A stretch of DNA of 64,000 nucleotides from Lysobacter sp. Root494. GTDB lineage: Bacteria > Pseudomonadota > Gammaproteobacteria > Xanthomonadales > Xanthomonadaceae. Made by a program: the position numbers and the translations under genes. This document shows positions 1 to 8,308 of this stretch, piece by piece. The number at the start of each line of letters is the position of its first letter. The stretch's first letter is position 1. Below the pieces are notes generated by a model. It was not told the origin of the DNA, ran no database searches, and saw only the letters and a program-made list of their open reading frames with translations. The stretch is from positions 124,001 through 188,000 of the forward strand of contig NZ_LMFH01000006.1 in assembly GCF_001427225.1 (NCBI RefSeq), given 5' to 3'.

Positions 1-605
1 TCGGCAGGGATTTCGTCGGGGAGAAACCGAGCTGCCTGGTGCTGGGGGACAACATCTTCTACGGGCACGGCCTTACTGAGTTGTTGAAAGGCGCTGCAAT
101 GCGCGACCACGGTGCGACAGTGTTCGGGTACTGGGTCAAGGATCCGCAGCGTTATGGTGTCGCCGAGTTCGATGCAGCGGGCAAGGTCATTGGAATAGAG
201 GAAAAGCCGGCCCAGCCCAGGTCAAATTACGCGGTCACCGGCCTGTATTTCTATGATGGGCGCGCCTCCGGGTTCGCCGCCGGATTGAAACCCTCTTCGC
301 GCGGCGAGCTGGAAATTACCGACCTCAACCGCTGCTATCTCGAAGAAGGATCGCTGCAGCTCGAACGCCTCGGGCGCGGGTTTGCCTGGCTGGATACGGG
401 CACGCACGAATCGCTCATGGAGGCGTCAAGCTACATCGAGACGATCGAGAAGCGACAAGGCCTGCGTGTCTGCTGTCCGGAGGAGATCGCATATCTCAAC
501 GGGTGGATCGACGCAGCCCAGCTCCGCGACCTCGCCAAACCGCTCGCAAAAAACGGCTATGGCCAGTACCTGCTGAGCGTGCTGGAGCACGGGCCGGTCG
601 CATGA
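1..605 (+). CDS. rfbA: Glucose-1-phosphate thymidylyltransferase, 3' part
   Basis: This is the C-terminal two thirds (200 codons seen from position 3) of the enzyme that joins dTTP and glucose-1-phosphate to make dTDP-glucose, the first step of dTDP-L-rhamnose synthesis. The window edge cuts off roughly the first 90 residues, so the nucleotide-binding loop is not visible. The remaining protein has the family's [10 protein letters not shown] stretch, then [26 protein letters not shown] and [10 protein letters not shown], all diagnostic of RmlA/RfbA. The reading frame runs in from the left edge. The stop codon overlaps the start of rfbC in an ATGA arrangement, so the two are translationally coupled in one operon. 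Confidence 0.96.
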   Translation, partial: GRDFVGEKPSCLVLGDNIFYGHGLTELLKGAAMRDHGATVFGYWVKDPQRYGVAEFDAAGKVIGIEEKPAQPRSNYAVTGLYFYDGRASGFAAGLKPSSRGELEITDLNRCYLEEGSLQLERLGRGFAWLDTGTHESLMEASSYIETIEKRQGLRVCCPEEIAYLNGWIDAAQLRDLAKPLAKNGYGQYLLSVLEHGPVA

Positions 606-1159
606 AGGTGATCGAAACCGATCTTCCCGGGTGTATCGTCGTCGAGCCACAGGTCTTCGGCGATTCACGCGGGTTTTTCTTCGAATCGTTCAACACCGGG
701 AAGCTTGCCGCGCACGGACTGGAGCCGCGCTTCGTGCAGGGCAATGTTTCGTCCTCGGCGCAGGGCGTGCTGCGCGGGCTTCATTATCAATGGCCCAATC
801 CACAAGGGAAGTATGTCTCGGTCATCGAAGGAGAGGTCTGGGATGTTGCCGTCGACATCCGTCGCGGATCTCCTACCTTCGGCAAATGGACTGCAGTAGT
901 TCTGAGCGCCGGGAACAAGCGTCACTTCTGGATTCCCGAGGGCTTCGCGCACGGCTTCGTGGTATTGAGTGAACGCGCGGTATTCACGTACCTGTGCACT
1001 GCGAGCTACGACGCCAAGGCAGATGCCGGTGTGCGCTGGGACGATCCTGCGTTGGCGATCGACTGGCCTGTCAGTGCTCCGCAGTTGTCGGATAAAGACA
1101 TGCGCGCGCCCCTGCTGTCGGAAATCGCAGAGGGTCGGCTCCCGGTCTACACGGGCTGA
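602..1159 (+). CDS. rfbC: dTDP-4-dehydrorhamnose 3,5-epimerase
   Basis: A 185-residue RmlC-type cupin that epimerises C3 and C5 of dTDP-4-keto-6-deoxyglucose, third step of dTDP-L-rhamnose synthesis. Visible family signatures are [19 protein letters not shown] (His61 is the expected catalytic base), [27 protein letters not shown] and LSDKD near the end. The ATG at 602 was chosen because it overlaps the rfbA stop and the protein then starts [10 protein letters not shown], as usual for the family; the frame is open further upstream but only inside rfbA. It lies between rfbA and rfbD, the usual rml order. Confidence 0.97.
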   Translation: MKVIETDLPGCIVVEPQVFGDSRGFFFESFNTGKLAAHGLEPRFVQGNVSSSAQGVLRGLHYQWPNPQGKYVSVIEGEVWDVAVDIRRGSPTFGKWTAVVLSAGNKRHFWIPEGFAHGFVVLSERAVFTYLCTASYDAKADAGVRWDDPALAIDWPVSAPQLSDKDMRAPLLSEIAEGRLPVYTG

Positions 1160-1164
1160 CCCTC

Positions 1165-2049
1165 ATGAAGATCCTTCTGCTCGGCGGCAATGGCCAGGTC
1201 GGCTACGAGCTCCAGCGCAGCCTTGCGCCGCTCGGTGAGCTCACCGTTGCGACGCGAAGTGGTGAGCTGCCCGATGGCGGCACGGGCGAGATTCTGGATC
1301 TATACATGCCGGACACCTTCGCGTCCCTGATCGATCGATTGGCTCCGGACGTAGTGGTGAACGCGACTGCCTACACCGCCGTGGATCGGGCGGAAGACGA
1401 ACCGGAGCTGGCCTTCCAGGCGAATGCGGACGCGCCAGCCGAACTCGCGCGCCTCTGTGCCGGGCGCGGGACGTTCTTGGTGCATTACTCCACCGACTAC
1501 GTCTTCGATGGAAGCGCAGATACGCCTTATCGCGAAGACCATCCAACCGCTCCGCTCGGCGTCTACGGCGCCAGCAAACTGGAAGGGGAACGGCGCATCC
1601 AGGCGAGTGGCGCGACGCATCTGATTCTTCGCACCGCATGGGTCTATGCCACGCGGGGAAGCAACTTCCTGCAGACGATGCTGCGACTGGGTGCCGAGCG
1701 CGAAGAATTGCGGGTAGTCGCCGACCAGCGCGGTTGTCCGACGCCAGCCTGGTTGATCGCCGATGTCACGGCACGAATCCTGCGGGATGGCCTGAAGCAA
1801 TCCGGCGTTCGCCATCTTGTCGCCAGCGGCGAAACGACGTGGCATGGTTTCGCTGATGAAATCTTCAGGCAGGGGCATGCGCGAGGGCTGATTCCGCGGC
1901 TGCCGCGGGTGCTCCCCATCAACACGTCCGACTATCCGGCCCGTGCGCGCCGGCCCGCCTATTCGGTGCTGGACACGCAGCTGCTACGCAGCGAGTACCA
2001 CGTCACATTGCCTGACTGGCGTTCCGCGCTCGCAACAACGCTCGCCTGA
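1165..2049 (+). CDS. rfbD: dTDP-4-dehydrorhamnose reductase
   Basis: A 294-residue short-chain dehydrogenase-type protein that reduces dTDP-4-keto-L-rhamnose to dTDP-L-rhamnose, the last step of the pathway that supplies rhamnose for O-antigen or exopolysaccharide. The N-terminal LLGGNGQVGYEL is the nucleotide-binding glycine motif; NATAYTAVDRAE, STDYVFDG and the catalytic Tyr/Lys pair in VYGASKLEGE follow; RPAYSVLD is typical near the C-terminus. It begins five bases after the rfbC stop, so rfbACD is one transcription unit. I see no clear terminator after it. Confidence 0.97.
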   Translation: MKILLLGGNGQVGYELQRSLAPLGELTVATRSGELPDGGTGEILDLYMPDTFASLIDRLAPDVVVNATAYTAVDRAEDEPELAFQANADAPAELARLCAGRGTFLVHYSTDYVFDGSADTPYREDHPTAPLGVYGASKLEGERRIQASGATHLILRTAWVYATRGSNFLQTMLRLGAEREELRVVADQRGCPTPAWLIADVTARILRDGLKQSGVRHLVASGETTWHGFADEIFRQGHARGLIPRLPRVLPINTSDYPARARRPAYSVLDTQLLRSEYHVTLPDWRSALATTLA

Positions 2050-2175
2050 ATCTTTCGTTTTCCGTTGTCCCCGCCAGCGATGCTAGGCTTGCGGCGGGGT
2101 AGGTTCGGGCTGAAAAGCCGGCGTGCAATGCGCTGGGTGCCCGGGCTGATTTTGATTGGGAAACGGGGAGCGAAC

Positions 2176-4164
2176 GTGAAAGGAATAGCAACGTTACTGG
2201 CGTGTGCGGCTGCACTTGCGGCCACGCCCGGGACAGCCGCAGTGAATGTCGAGGCCTACGTCAAGAAGGACGGCTTCGAGGACATCAAGTTGTCGCCCAC
2301 GGGCGAGTACTACGCGGCGACGGTTCCAAGGGAGGATCGCACGATCCTGGTAGTCATCCGGCGCTCCGACAACAAGCCCAGCGGCGTTGTCGCCGGAGAG
2401 CGCAATAGCGTCATTGCCGACTTCGACTGGGTCAGTCCCGATCGCGTGATCGTCAGCCTTGCCGAGAAATTCGGCAACCTCGCCCGTCCGCAGTTGACCG
2501 GCGAACTCTATGGTGTCGATGCAGCTACCGGTTCTGGCGAGATGCTGGTCGGCCAAAGGCTGCAGGGCGCCGGCCTCGGGACAAAGATCCAGCCGAAAAA
2601 AGTCGAGCGAGTGGCTGCCTTCCTGACCGACGACCTGCCGCAGGACGGGAAGAACGTCATCATCGCCGTCATGCCGTTTTCGGGCGACCCATTCACACGC
2701 GCCGAGAAGATGGATGCCTACTCGGGCCGCCGCCATCCGGTAGCACGCGCACCGGTCCGGAATGCGGATTTCACTACCGATAACGCAGGAGTCGTGCGGT
2801 TCGCTTCAGGGTTCGGAGCTGACAACATCCGCAAGCTCTATTACCGCCAGGGCGATGGAGCGGAATGGGAACTCATTTCCGACGAGGCCGTCACGCATCG
2901 CCACGAATCGCCGATCGGCTTCTCCGCCGATAACCGCACGGCCTACCTGCAAGCCGAGCAAGAGACTGGCCCCGATGCCATCATCACCCTGGACCTGGCC
3001 ACGCGAAGCCGCAAGGAGCTCCTGCGGGACGATGACAGCGATCCTTATCGCATCATCTATCGCAATGGAACCCGCGTCCCGGTCGGTGCCTTCTTCATGG
3101 ATGGCAAGCCGCGAACCGGTTTCTTCGATGAAAAATCGTCGGAAGCGGTCCTCTATCGCAGCCTGCAAGCTGCGTTCGGCGGAGATTCCGTCCGAATCAC
3201 ATCCCAGACGAGCGATGGCCGCCTGGCCCTGGTGCAGGTCTCGAGCGACCGGAATCCTGGTGATTTCTACGTCTTCGACGTCCAGGCCAAGAAGGCATCC
3301 CACCTGCTGAGCCGGAGCAGCTGGTTCGATCCGGAGAAAACGGCAGCGACGGAGCCGCTACAACTCAAGGCCCGCGATGGTTTGACGTTGCACGGGTATC
3401 TGACGCTGCCCAAGGGTTCGGGCGGCAAGAACCTGCCGATGGTCGTGATGCCGCATGGCGGGCCCTTCGGAGTCCAGGACACGTGGGGTTTTGATCCCGA
3501 CGCGCAGATGTTGGCCGAAGCGGGCTATGCCGTGCTCAGGCTCAATTACCGAGGCTCGGCAGGCTATGGCGCTGCGTTCATGCACGCGGGCGCGCGCGAA
3601 TGGGGCCTGAAAATGCAGGACGACCTGACCGATGCGACGCGCTGGGCGACCACGCAGGGAATCGCGGACGCCAGTCGCATCTGCATATACGGAGGCAGCT
3701 ATGGCGGATATGCGTCGTTGATGGGGGTAGCGAAGGAACCTTCGCTTTACAAATGCGCCGTGGGTTACGTCGGCGTCTATGACCTTCCGACCATGCACAC
3801 CGAGGGCGACATCCAGCGGCGCGGCTCCGGTGAGACTTACATCCGCGAATGGATCGGTGATCGCGAGGCGCTGGGCGCTACGTCGCCCAATCGCATGGCT
3901 GATCGAATAAAGGTGCCGGTATTCCTCGCGGCGGGCGGCGAAGACGAGCGCGCGCCGATCAAGCACAGCGAGATGATGGAAAAGGCGCTGCGGAATGCAG
4001 GAGTGCCGGTGGAAACGCTCTACTACAAGACGGAAGGCCACGGTTTCTACCTGGAAGAACATCGCCGTGAGTACTACACGCGGCTGCTTTCATTCCTGGC
4101 GCGGCACCTGGGAGGCGCGGTCGCCACGGCTGCCTCCGGTGCTCCTGCCGCGAGGGGCAAGTAA
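2176..4164 (+). CDS. S9 family serine peptidase, exported (copy 1)
   Basis: A prolyl-oligopeptidase-type peptidase of 662 residues, probably periplasmic, that releases short peptides. The chosen start is the GTG at 2176 with GGGGAG just upstream; it gives a signal peptide (KGIATLLACAAALAATPGTAA) and the same length as the next gene. The frame is open back to 2065, but that extension would bury the signal peptide. A beta-propeller-like N-terminal half is followed by the alpha/beta-hydrolase domain: nucleophile Ser508 in YGGSYGGY, Asp590 in GGEDERAP and His622 in GHGFY. It directly abuts its paralogue. The specificity (dipeptidyl versus acylaminoacyl) cannot be read from sequence. Confidence 0.9.
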   Translation: MKGIATLLACAAALAATPGTAAVNVEAYVKKDGFEDIKLSPTGEYYAATVPREDRTILVVIRRSDNKPSGVVAGERNSVIADFDWVSPDRVIVSLAEKFGNLARPQLTGELYGVDAATGSGEMLVGQRLQGAGLGTKIQPKKVERVAAFLTDDLPQDGKNVIIAVMPFSGDPFTRAEKMDAYSGRRHPVARAPVRNADFTTDNAGVVRFASGFGADNIRKLYYRQGDGAEWELISDEAVTHRHESPIGFSADNRTAYLQAEQETGPDAIITLDLATRSRKELLRDDDSDPYRIIYRNGTRVPVGAFFMDGKPRTGFFDEKSSEAVLYRSLQAAFGGDSVRITSQTSDGRLALVQVSSDRNPGDFYVFDVQAKKASHLLSRSSWFDPEKTAATEPLQLKARDGLTLHGYLTLPKGSGGKNLPMVVMPHGGPFGVQDTWGFDPDAQMLAEAGYAVLRLNYRGSAGYGAAFMHAGAREWGLKMQDDLTDATRWATTQGIADASRICIYGGSYGGYASLMGVAKEPSLYKCAVGYVGVYDLPTMHTEGDIQRRGSGETYIREWIGDREALGATSPNRMADRIKVPVFLAAGGEDERAPIKHSEMMEKALRNAGVPVETLYYKTEGHGFYLEEHRREYYTRLLSFLARHLGGAVATAASGAPAARGK

Positions 4165-6153
4165 ATGAGGTCTTCGATGATCAAGCTTCTTTTGGCGATT
4201 CTTAGCCTGGCTCTTTCGACTGGCGTGGCTTCGGCCGCTCCGTCGATCGGGGATTTCGTCCGTCATCCGACCTACAGCGGGGTCAAGATATCGCCGAATG
4301 GCGATTACCTCGCCATGACGGTCGACCAGGGCGAACTGGATGTACTGACCGTCCTGCGTACCAGCGACCTTCGTGTGTTGAAGGTTAATCAACTGCCGGA
4401 TAAAAGTGTCGGCGATTTCTACTGGGTCGGGCCTGAGCGGCTGATGTTCAATTCCGTGCAGAAGTTCGGGCGCTTCGCACGGCCGTTCGCCACGGGGGAG
4501 TGGTATGGGGTCAATGCCGACGGCAGCAAGCCGCGCCCGTTGATCTTCTATGGCACGCGCGACGTGACCGAAAAAGGCAAGCAGGTCGGAAACGAGTCCT
4601 TTTCGCTGCTGGATACGCTTCGCGACGACGATGTCAACGTGATCATGTCGGTGAGCTATCCGCGCTCGAACGATGGCGCGGGCACGGAAGTGGTCATGCT
4701 GGATACCCTGACTGGCCGCAGGAAATCGCTCGGCCGCGCGCCGCGCGAAAACTGCGAGATCGCGCTGGACGCCGGCAAGGCCGTCCGCTTCGCGGTCTGT
4801 TACGACGATGAAGATGCCGAGGGCAGGTTCGATTCCCACAGTGAGCTATACCGGCGTGGCGATGACGGAAAGTGGACGCTCGTCAACAGTTCCAGGACAT
4901 CGGGAACGCGACTGAGCGTATTGGGTACATCCGGTGACGGCCGCGTATATGCGACTCGCAGCGACGGCAAGGCACCAGAAGCCCTGGGTACCATCGATAC
5001 GGCGACGGGCGAGTTCAAGGAGTTGTTTCGCGATCCAGTATCCGAGCCAGCGAGGTACATCACATCGACCGACAACGATACGATTCTCGGCGTAGTCACC
5101 GAGGCCGGCGCACCGCATGTGGCGCTCGTCGATGAGCAGCATCCCGATGCCGGGATCTACGCATCGCTGGCCGCTGCGTTCCCCGGGCAGATGGTCGATT
5201 TCTCCAGTGCGACGCGCGATGGGAAGAAGATCGTTGTCTCGGTAAGCAGCGACAGAAACCCGGGAGAGCTTTATCTCTACGATCGCGATACGGGGAAGGC
5301 GCGGTTCCTGATGCAGGGCCGGCAATGGCTGGATGCGAAGGAAATGGCCAGCGTCAAGCCATTTTCCCTGACCACGCGCGATGGCCTGAAGATCTATGGA
5401 TACCTGACAATTCCGCATGGCTCCAATGGCAAGAACCTGCCGATGATCGTCAACGTCCACGGCGGACCGATGGGGCCGCGTGACAACTGGGGATTCAATT
5501 GGGAGACGCAGCTGCTTGCCAGCCGCGGTTACCTTGTCATGCAGGTCAACTACCGTGGCTCGGGCGGTTTCGGCAAGGCGTTCCAGGACATGGCTTACGG
5601 CCAATGGGCCGACGGCATCATGAATGACGTCATAGATGCGACGAGATGGACGATCGCCGAAGGTTATGCCGACAAGGATCGCGTCTGCATCTACGGGGGC
5701 AGCTTCGGTGGCTATGCGTCACTGATGGCGCCTGCGCGTGAGCAGACGCTCTTCAAGTGCGCATTCGGCTATGTAGGCGCCTACGACGCCAACGTGCAGA
5801 TGACGAAAAGCGATACCAGCAAGCGCGAAAGCGGGCGCAAGTACCTCAGGCGCGCACTGGGCGAAACTGAAACGGAGCGCGATCGTGTGATGCCGGTGAA
5901 CCACGCCGACAAGATCAGGATTCCGGTGTATCTGGCCGCAGGTGCTCGCGATCCGCGGTGCCCGCCGGAAAACACCGAAGCGATGAACAAGGCTTTGATA
6001 GCGGCTGGCAATCCACCGGAAGGCATGATCATCCAGGCTGGAGAAATGCACGGGTTCTACAAGGAAGAGAGCAACCTCAAGCTGTATACGGAGATGCTTG
6101 ATTTCTTCGATCGCCACATCGGTGCACGAAAGCCAGCGCAGGCAGGCCTGTAG
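4165..6153 (+). CDS. S9 family serine peptidase, exported (copy 2)
   Basis: A second 662-residue S9 peptidase, clearly a paralogue of the gene before it: both share the KISPNG/KLSPTG start of the propeller, SSDRNPG, a DGL.(L/I).GYLT linker, HGGP, LNYRGS/VNYRGS and the catalytic strands. Catalytic residues are Ser513 (YGGSFGGYASLM), Asp596 (GARDPRCPP) and His629 (EMHGFY). The N-terminus has a signal peptide ending near GVASAA. Its ATG follows the preceding TAA with no gap, and AGGGG inside the end of copy 1 serves as ribosome binding site; ATG at 4177 is an alternative start. The unit ends at a strong terminator. Confidence 0.92.
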   Translation: MRSSMIKLLLAILSLALSTGVASAAPSIGDFVRHPTYSGVKISPNGDYLAMTVDQGELDVLTVLRTSDLRVLKVNQLPDKSVGDFYWVGPERLMFNSVQKFGRFARPFATGEWYGVNADGSKPRPLIFYGTRDVTEKGKQVGNESFSLLDTLRDDDVNVIMSVSYPRSNDGAGTEVVMLDTLTGRRKSLGRAPRENCEIALDAGKAVRFAVCYDDEDAEGRFDSHSELYRRGDDGKWTLVNSSRTSGTRLSVLGTSGDGRVYATRSDGKAPEALGTIDTATGEFKELFRDPVSEPARYITSTDNDTILGVVTEAGAPHVALVDEQHPDAGIYASLAAAFPGQMVDFSSATRDGKKIVVSVSSDRNPGELYLYDRDTGKARFLMQGRQWLDAKEMASVKPFSLTTRDGLKIYGYLTIPHGSNGKNLPMIVNVHGGPMGPRDNWGFNWETQLLASRGYLVMQVNYRGSGGFGKAFQDMAYGQWADGIMNDVIDATRWTIAEGYADKDRVCIYGGSFGGYASLMAPAREQTLFKCAFGYVGAYDANVQMTKSDTSKRESGRKYLRRALGETETERDRVMPVNHADKIRIPVYLAAGARDPRCPPENTEAMNKALIAAGNPPEGMIIQAGEMHGFYKEESNLKLYTEMLDFFDRHIGARKPAQAGL

Positions 6154-6176
6154 TTCGAAAGGGAAAACAACAACGA

Positions 6177-6205
6177 AACGGCGCCAATCGGCGCCGTTTT
6201 TTTTT
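6177..6205 (+). terminator. Rho-independent terminator of the S9 peptidase pair
   Basis: A perfect 8-base stem ACGGCGCC / GGCGCCGT (6178-6185 and 6190-6197) with loop AATC is followed by a run of nine T. It lies 24 bases after the peptidase stop and 23 bases before the convergent POT gene end. Confidence 0.93.
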
Positions 6206-6227
6206 CTGAAGAGGTTTCAAAAGGGCA

Positions 6228-8180
6228 CTACCTGATGCCGTGCATCATCCGTCGCAGCAGCGGTGACACCAGGAATGCAGCGGCGGCACAGCCGATGCCC
6301 AGCCACATCAACAGGGTGAACAGATCGGCGTACTTCGCGGCGGCTTCGGCGATGTTCATCGTTTCGCCTTCGGGCACTTCGATCGCGGCAAGTTTTCCAA
6401 GCAGGGCCGCCAGCGTTTCGGAGAATGCCGTGGCGAGGAACCAGGTACCCATCATCAGGCTCACCACGCGTGGCACCGAGAGTTGCGTCACGGCTGACAG
6501 CCCAACGGGGTAGAGGCACATCTCGCCCAACTCAAGCAGCAGGTAGGCGAGCACCAGCCACCACACGCTGGCCATTTCGCCACTCGCGCCGGCCTGCTGA
6601 GCTGCCCATACCAAAGGCAGGAAGCTGAGGCCGGCGAAGAGCAGGCCCATTGCGGACTTCGTCGGTTTGGAAGGATCGAGCCCACGCTTGTCGAGCCACA
6701 CCCAGATCACGGCGAACATCGGTGCAAGTAGCACGATGAACAGCGCGCCCAGGTAGGTGAGCGAACCGGCGGTCTGCGGCAGCACCAGTGCATCGTGAAG
6801 CAGCGCGACCAGCATGGAGGCAACGGAGAACAGGAAGAATGCCTTGGGCGTGGTCGAGGCGGGATTCCGGTCCGAAATGGCCGAAGCGACCATGAAGGAA
6901 ATCGGCGCCAGCAACAGCGCGATGATCGACCAGGGCCACGGCGTGCCTTCGCGTACGACTAGCGAAGGAATGAGGTCCTTGCCCATCAGGCGATCGTTGA
7001 ACGTCACCCACGAGCCGTAGGTCTGCTCGTACAGCGTGTAGAACACCAGCGCGGCGAAGATCAGCACCATCATCGCGCCCATGCGCTGCGCCTCGACCTT
7101 CGTGCAGCCACGCGTCACGAAACCCGCGTACCAGAAGCCGACGACGAGGAACACGACCGACATCAGTACCAGCGCCAGCGTGGCTTCCCCGACGAAGAAG
7201 TCGAGCACGCCGTAGCGCTGAGACAGCCAGATCAACACCAGGCCAACGCCCGTAAAACCGATCAGCGAAGGCGCGTAGTGCATCAGCGGCTGCTTGGTTG
7301 CATCGTTGCGACGCCACCCGTGCCACATCGTCCATACGATGCCCGCCAATGCCATCACGACGATGTAGTAAGTCCAGCGGATCGTCGACGGCGATAGTTG
7401 GAGCGACGTCACCGCATCCATCAACCACGCGACGGGTAGCAGTCCCAGCAGCGCCAGCGCATAGATGGTCCATTCGCGGCCACGGCCCAAGGGGCGCGGC
7501 GGTTCGGCCACGCCACGCAGGTACTTGCGGCCCCACAGGAATTGGACGAGGCCGAGCAGCATGCCGATGCCGGCGGCGCCGAAACCGTACTTCCAGCCGT
7601 ACTGCTGCCCGAGATAGCCGCACACGATCGAGGCGAACAGCGCACCGAGATTGATGCCGGCCACGAAGAGCGAGAATCCCGAATCGCGGCGCGGATCGTT
7701 TTCCTCGTACAGCCGCCCTACGATCGTCGACACGTTCGGCTTCAGGAATCCAACACCCATGATGATCAGCGACAACGACAGGTAGAAGATCTTCAATGCG
7801 CCTTCGTCGCGCGTGACCACGCCATTTGCCAACGTGGCCGCATGGCCTTCGAATGCCATGCCGGCGTGACCCGCCACGAGCAGCAAGCCGCCGAAGATCA
7901 CCGCCTTGCGCATGCCGAGGAAGCGATCCGCAAGTAGCCCGCCGATCACCGGCACGCAGTACACGAGCCCGCCGTAGGCGCCGAGCACATCCAGTCCCGC
8001 GCGGTCCCCGAACTTGTGGTGCTGCAGCAGGTACAGCAGGAGCAGCGCCTTCATTCCGTAGAACGAAAAGCGTTCCCACATCTCGGTGAAGAAACAGACG
8101 TAGACGCCCTTGGGATGGCCGAGGAAATCGTCCCGCGCAGCGATGGCGCGGGAAGGCGTGGCGGTGGTAATGGCGGACAC
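6228..8180 (-). CDS. POT/PTR family proton-dependent peptide transporter
   Basis: An inner-membrane major-facilitator protein (about 650 residues, a dozen or more hydrophobic segments) that imports di- and tripeptides with protons. The N-terminal ExxER signature is present (FFTEMWERFSFYGMKALLLLYL begins the first helix), as are GLLADRFLGMRKAV, GFLKPNVSTIVG and NLGALFASI. I chose the GTG at 8178-8180: it is preceded by GGGG and gives the short N-terminus (SAITTATPS...DDFLGHPKG) usual for Xanthomonad homologues; an ATG at 8210 and an ATG at 8288 are upstream alternatives. It is divergent from the OPT transporter (128 bp apart) and faces the S9 peptidases, which suggests a shared role in peptide use. 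Confidence 0.93.
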   Translation of the reverse strand: MSAITTATPSRAIAARDDFLGHPKGVYVCFFTEMWERFSFYGMKALLLLYLLQHHKFGDRAGLDVLGAYGGLVYCVPVIGGLLADRFLGMRKAVIFGGLLLVAGHAGMAFEGHAATLANGVVTRDEGALKIFYLSLSLIIMGVGFLKPNVSTIVGRLYEENDPRRDSGFSLFVAGINLGALFASIVCGYLGQQYGWKYGFGAAGIGMLLGLVQFLWGRKYLRGVAEPPRPLGRGREWTIYALALLGLLPVAWLMDAVTSLQLSPSTIRWTYYIVVMALAGIVWTMWHGWRRNDATKQPLMHYAPSLIGFTGVGLVLIWLSQRYGVLDFFVGEATLALVLMSVVFLVVGFWYAGFVTRGCTKVEAQRMGAMMVLIFAALVFYTLYEQTYGSWVTFNDRLMGKDLIPSLVVREGTPWPWSIIALLLAPISFMVASAISDRNPASTTPKAFFLFSVASMLVALLHDALVLPQTAGSLTYLGALFIVLLAPMFAVIWVWLDKRGLDPSKPTKSAMGLLFAGLSFLPLVWAAQQAGASGEMASVWWLVLAYLLLELGEMCLYPVGLSAVTQLSVPRVVSLMMGTWFLATAFSETLAALLGKLAAIEVPEGETMNIAEAAAKYADLFTLLMWLGIGCAAAAFLVSPLLRRMMHGIR

Positions 8181-8308
8181 GGAAGACCCCGGGAGCGGAC
8201 GCGCGTCCATGCGCAAAACGTGGCGCGAGTATAGCCAGCGTGCCAAGCGCGGCGCCGGAGGCGCGACCGGTCTGCGATACTCCGCCAACCTCGAACAGGG
8301 ACAGCCAT

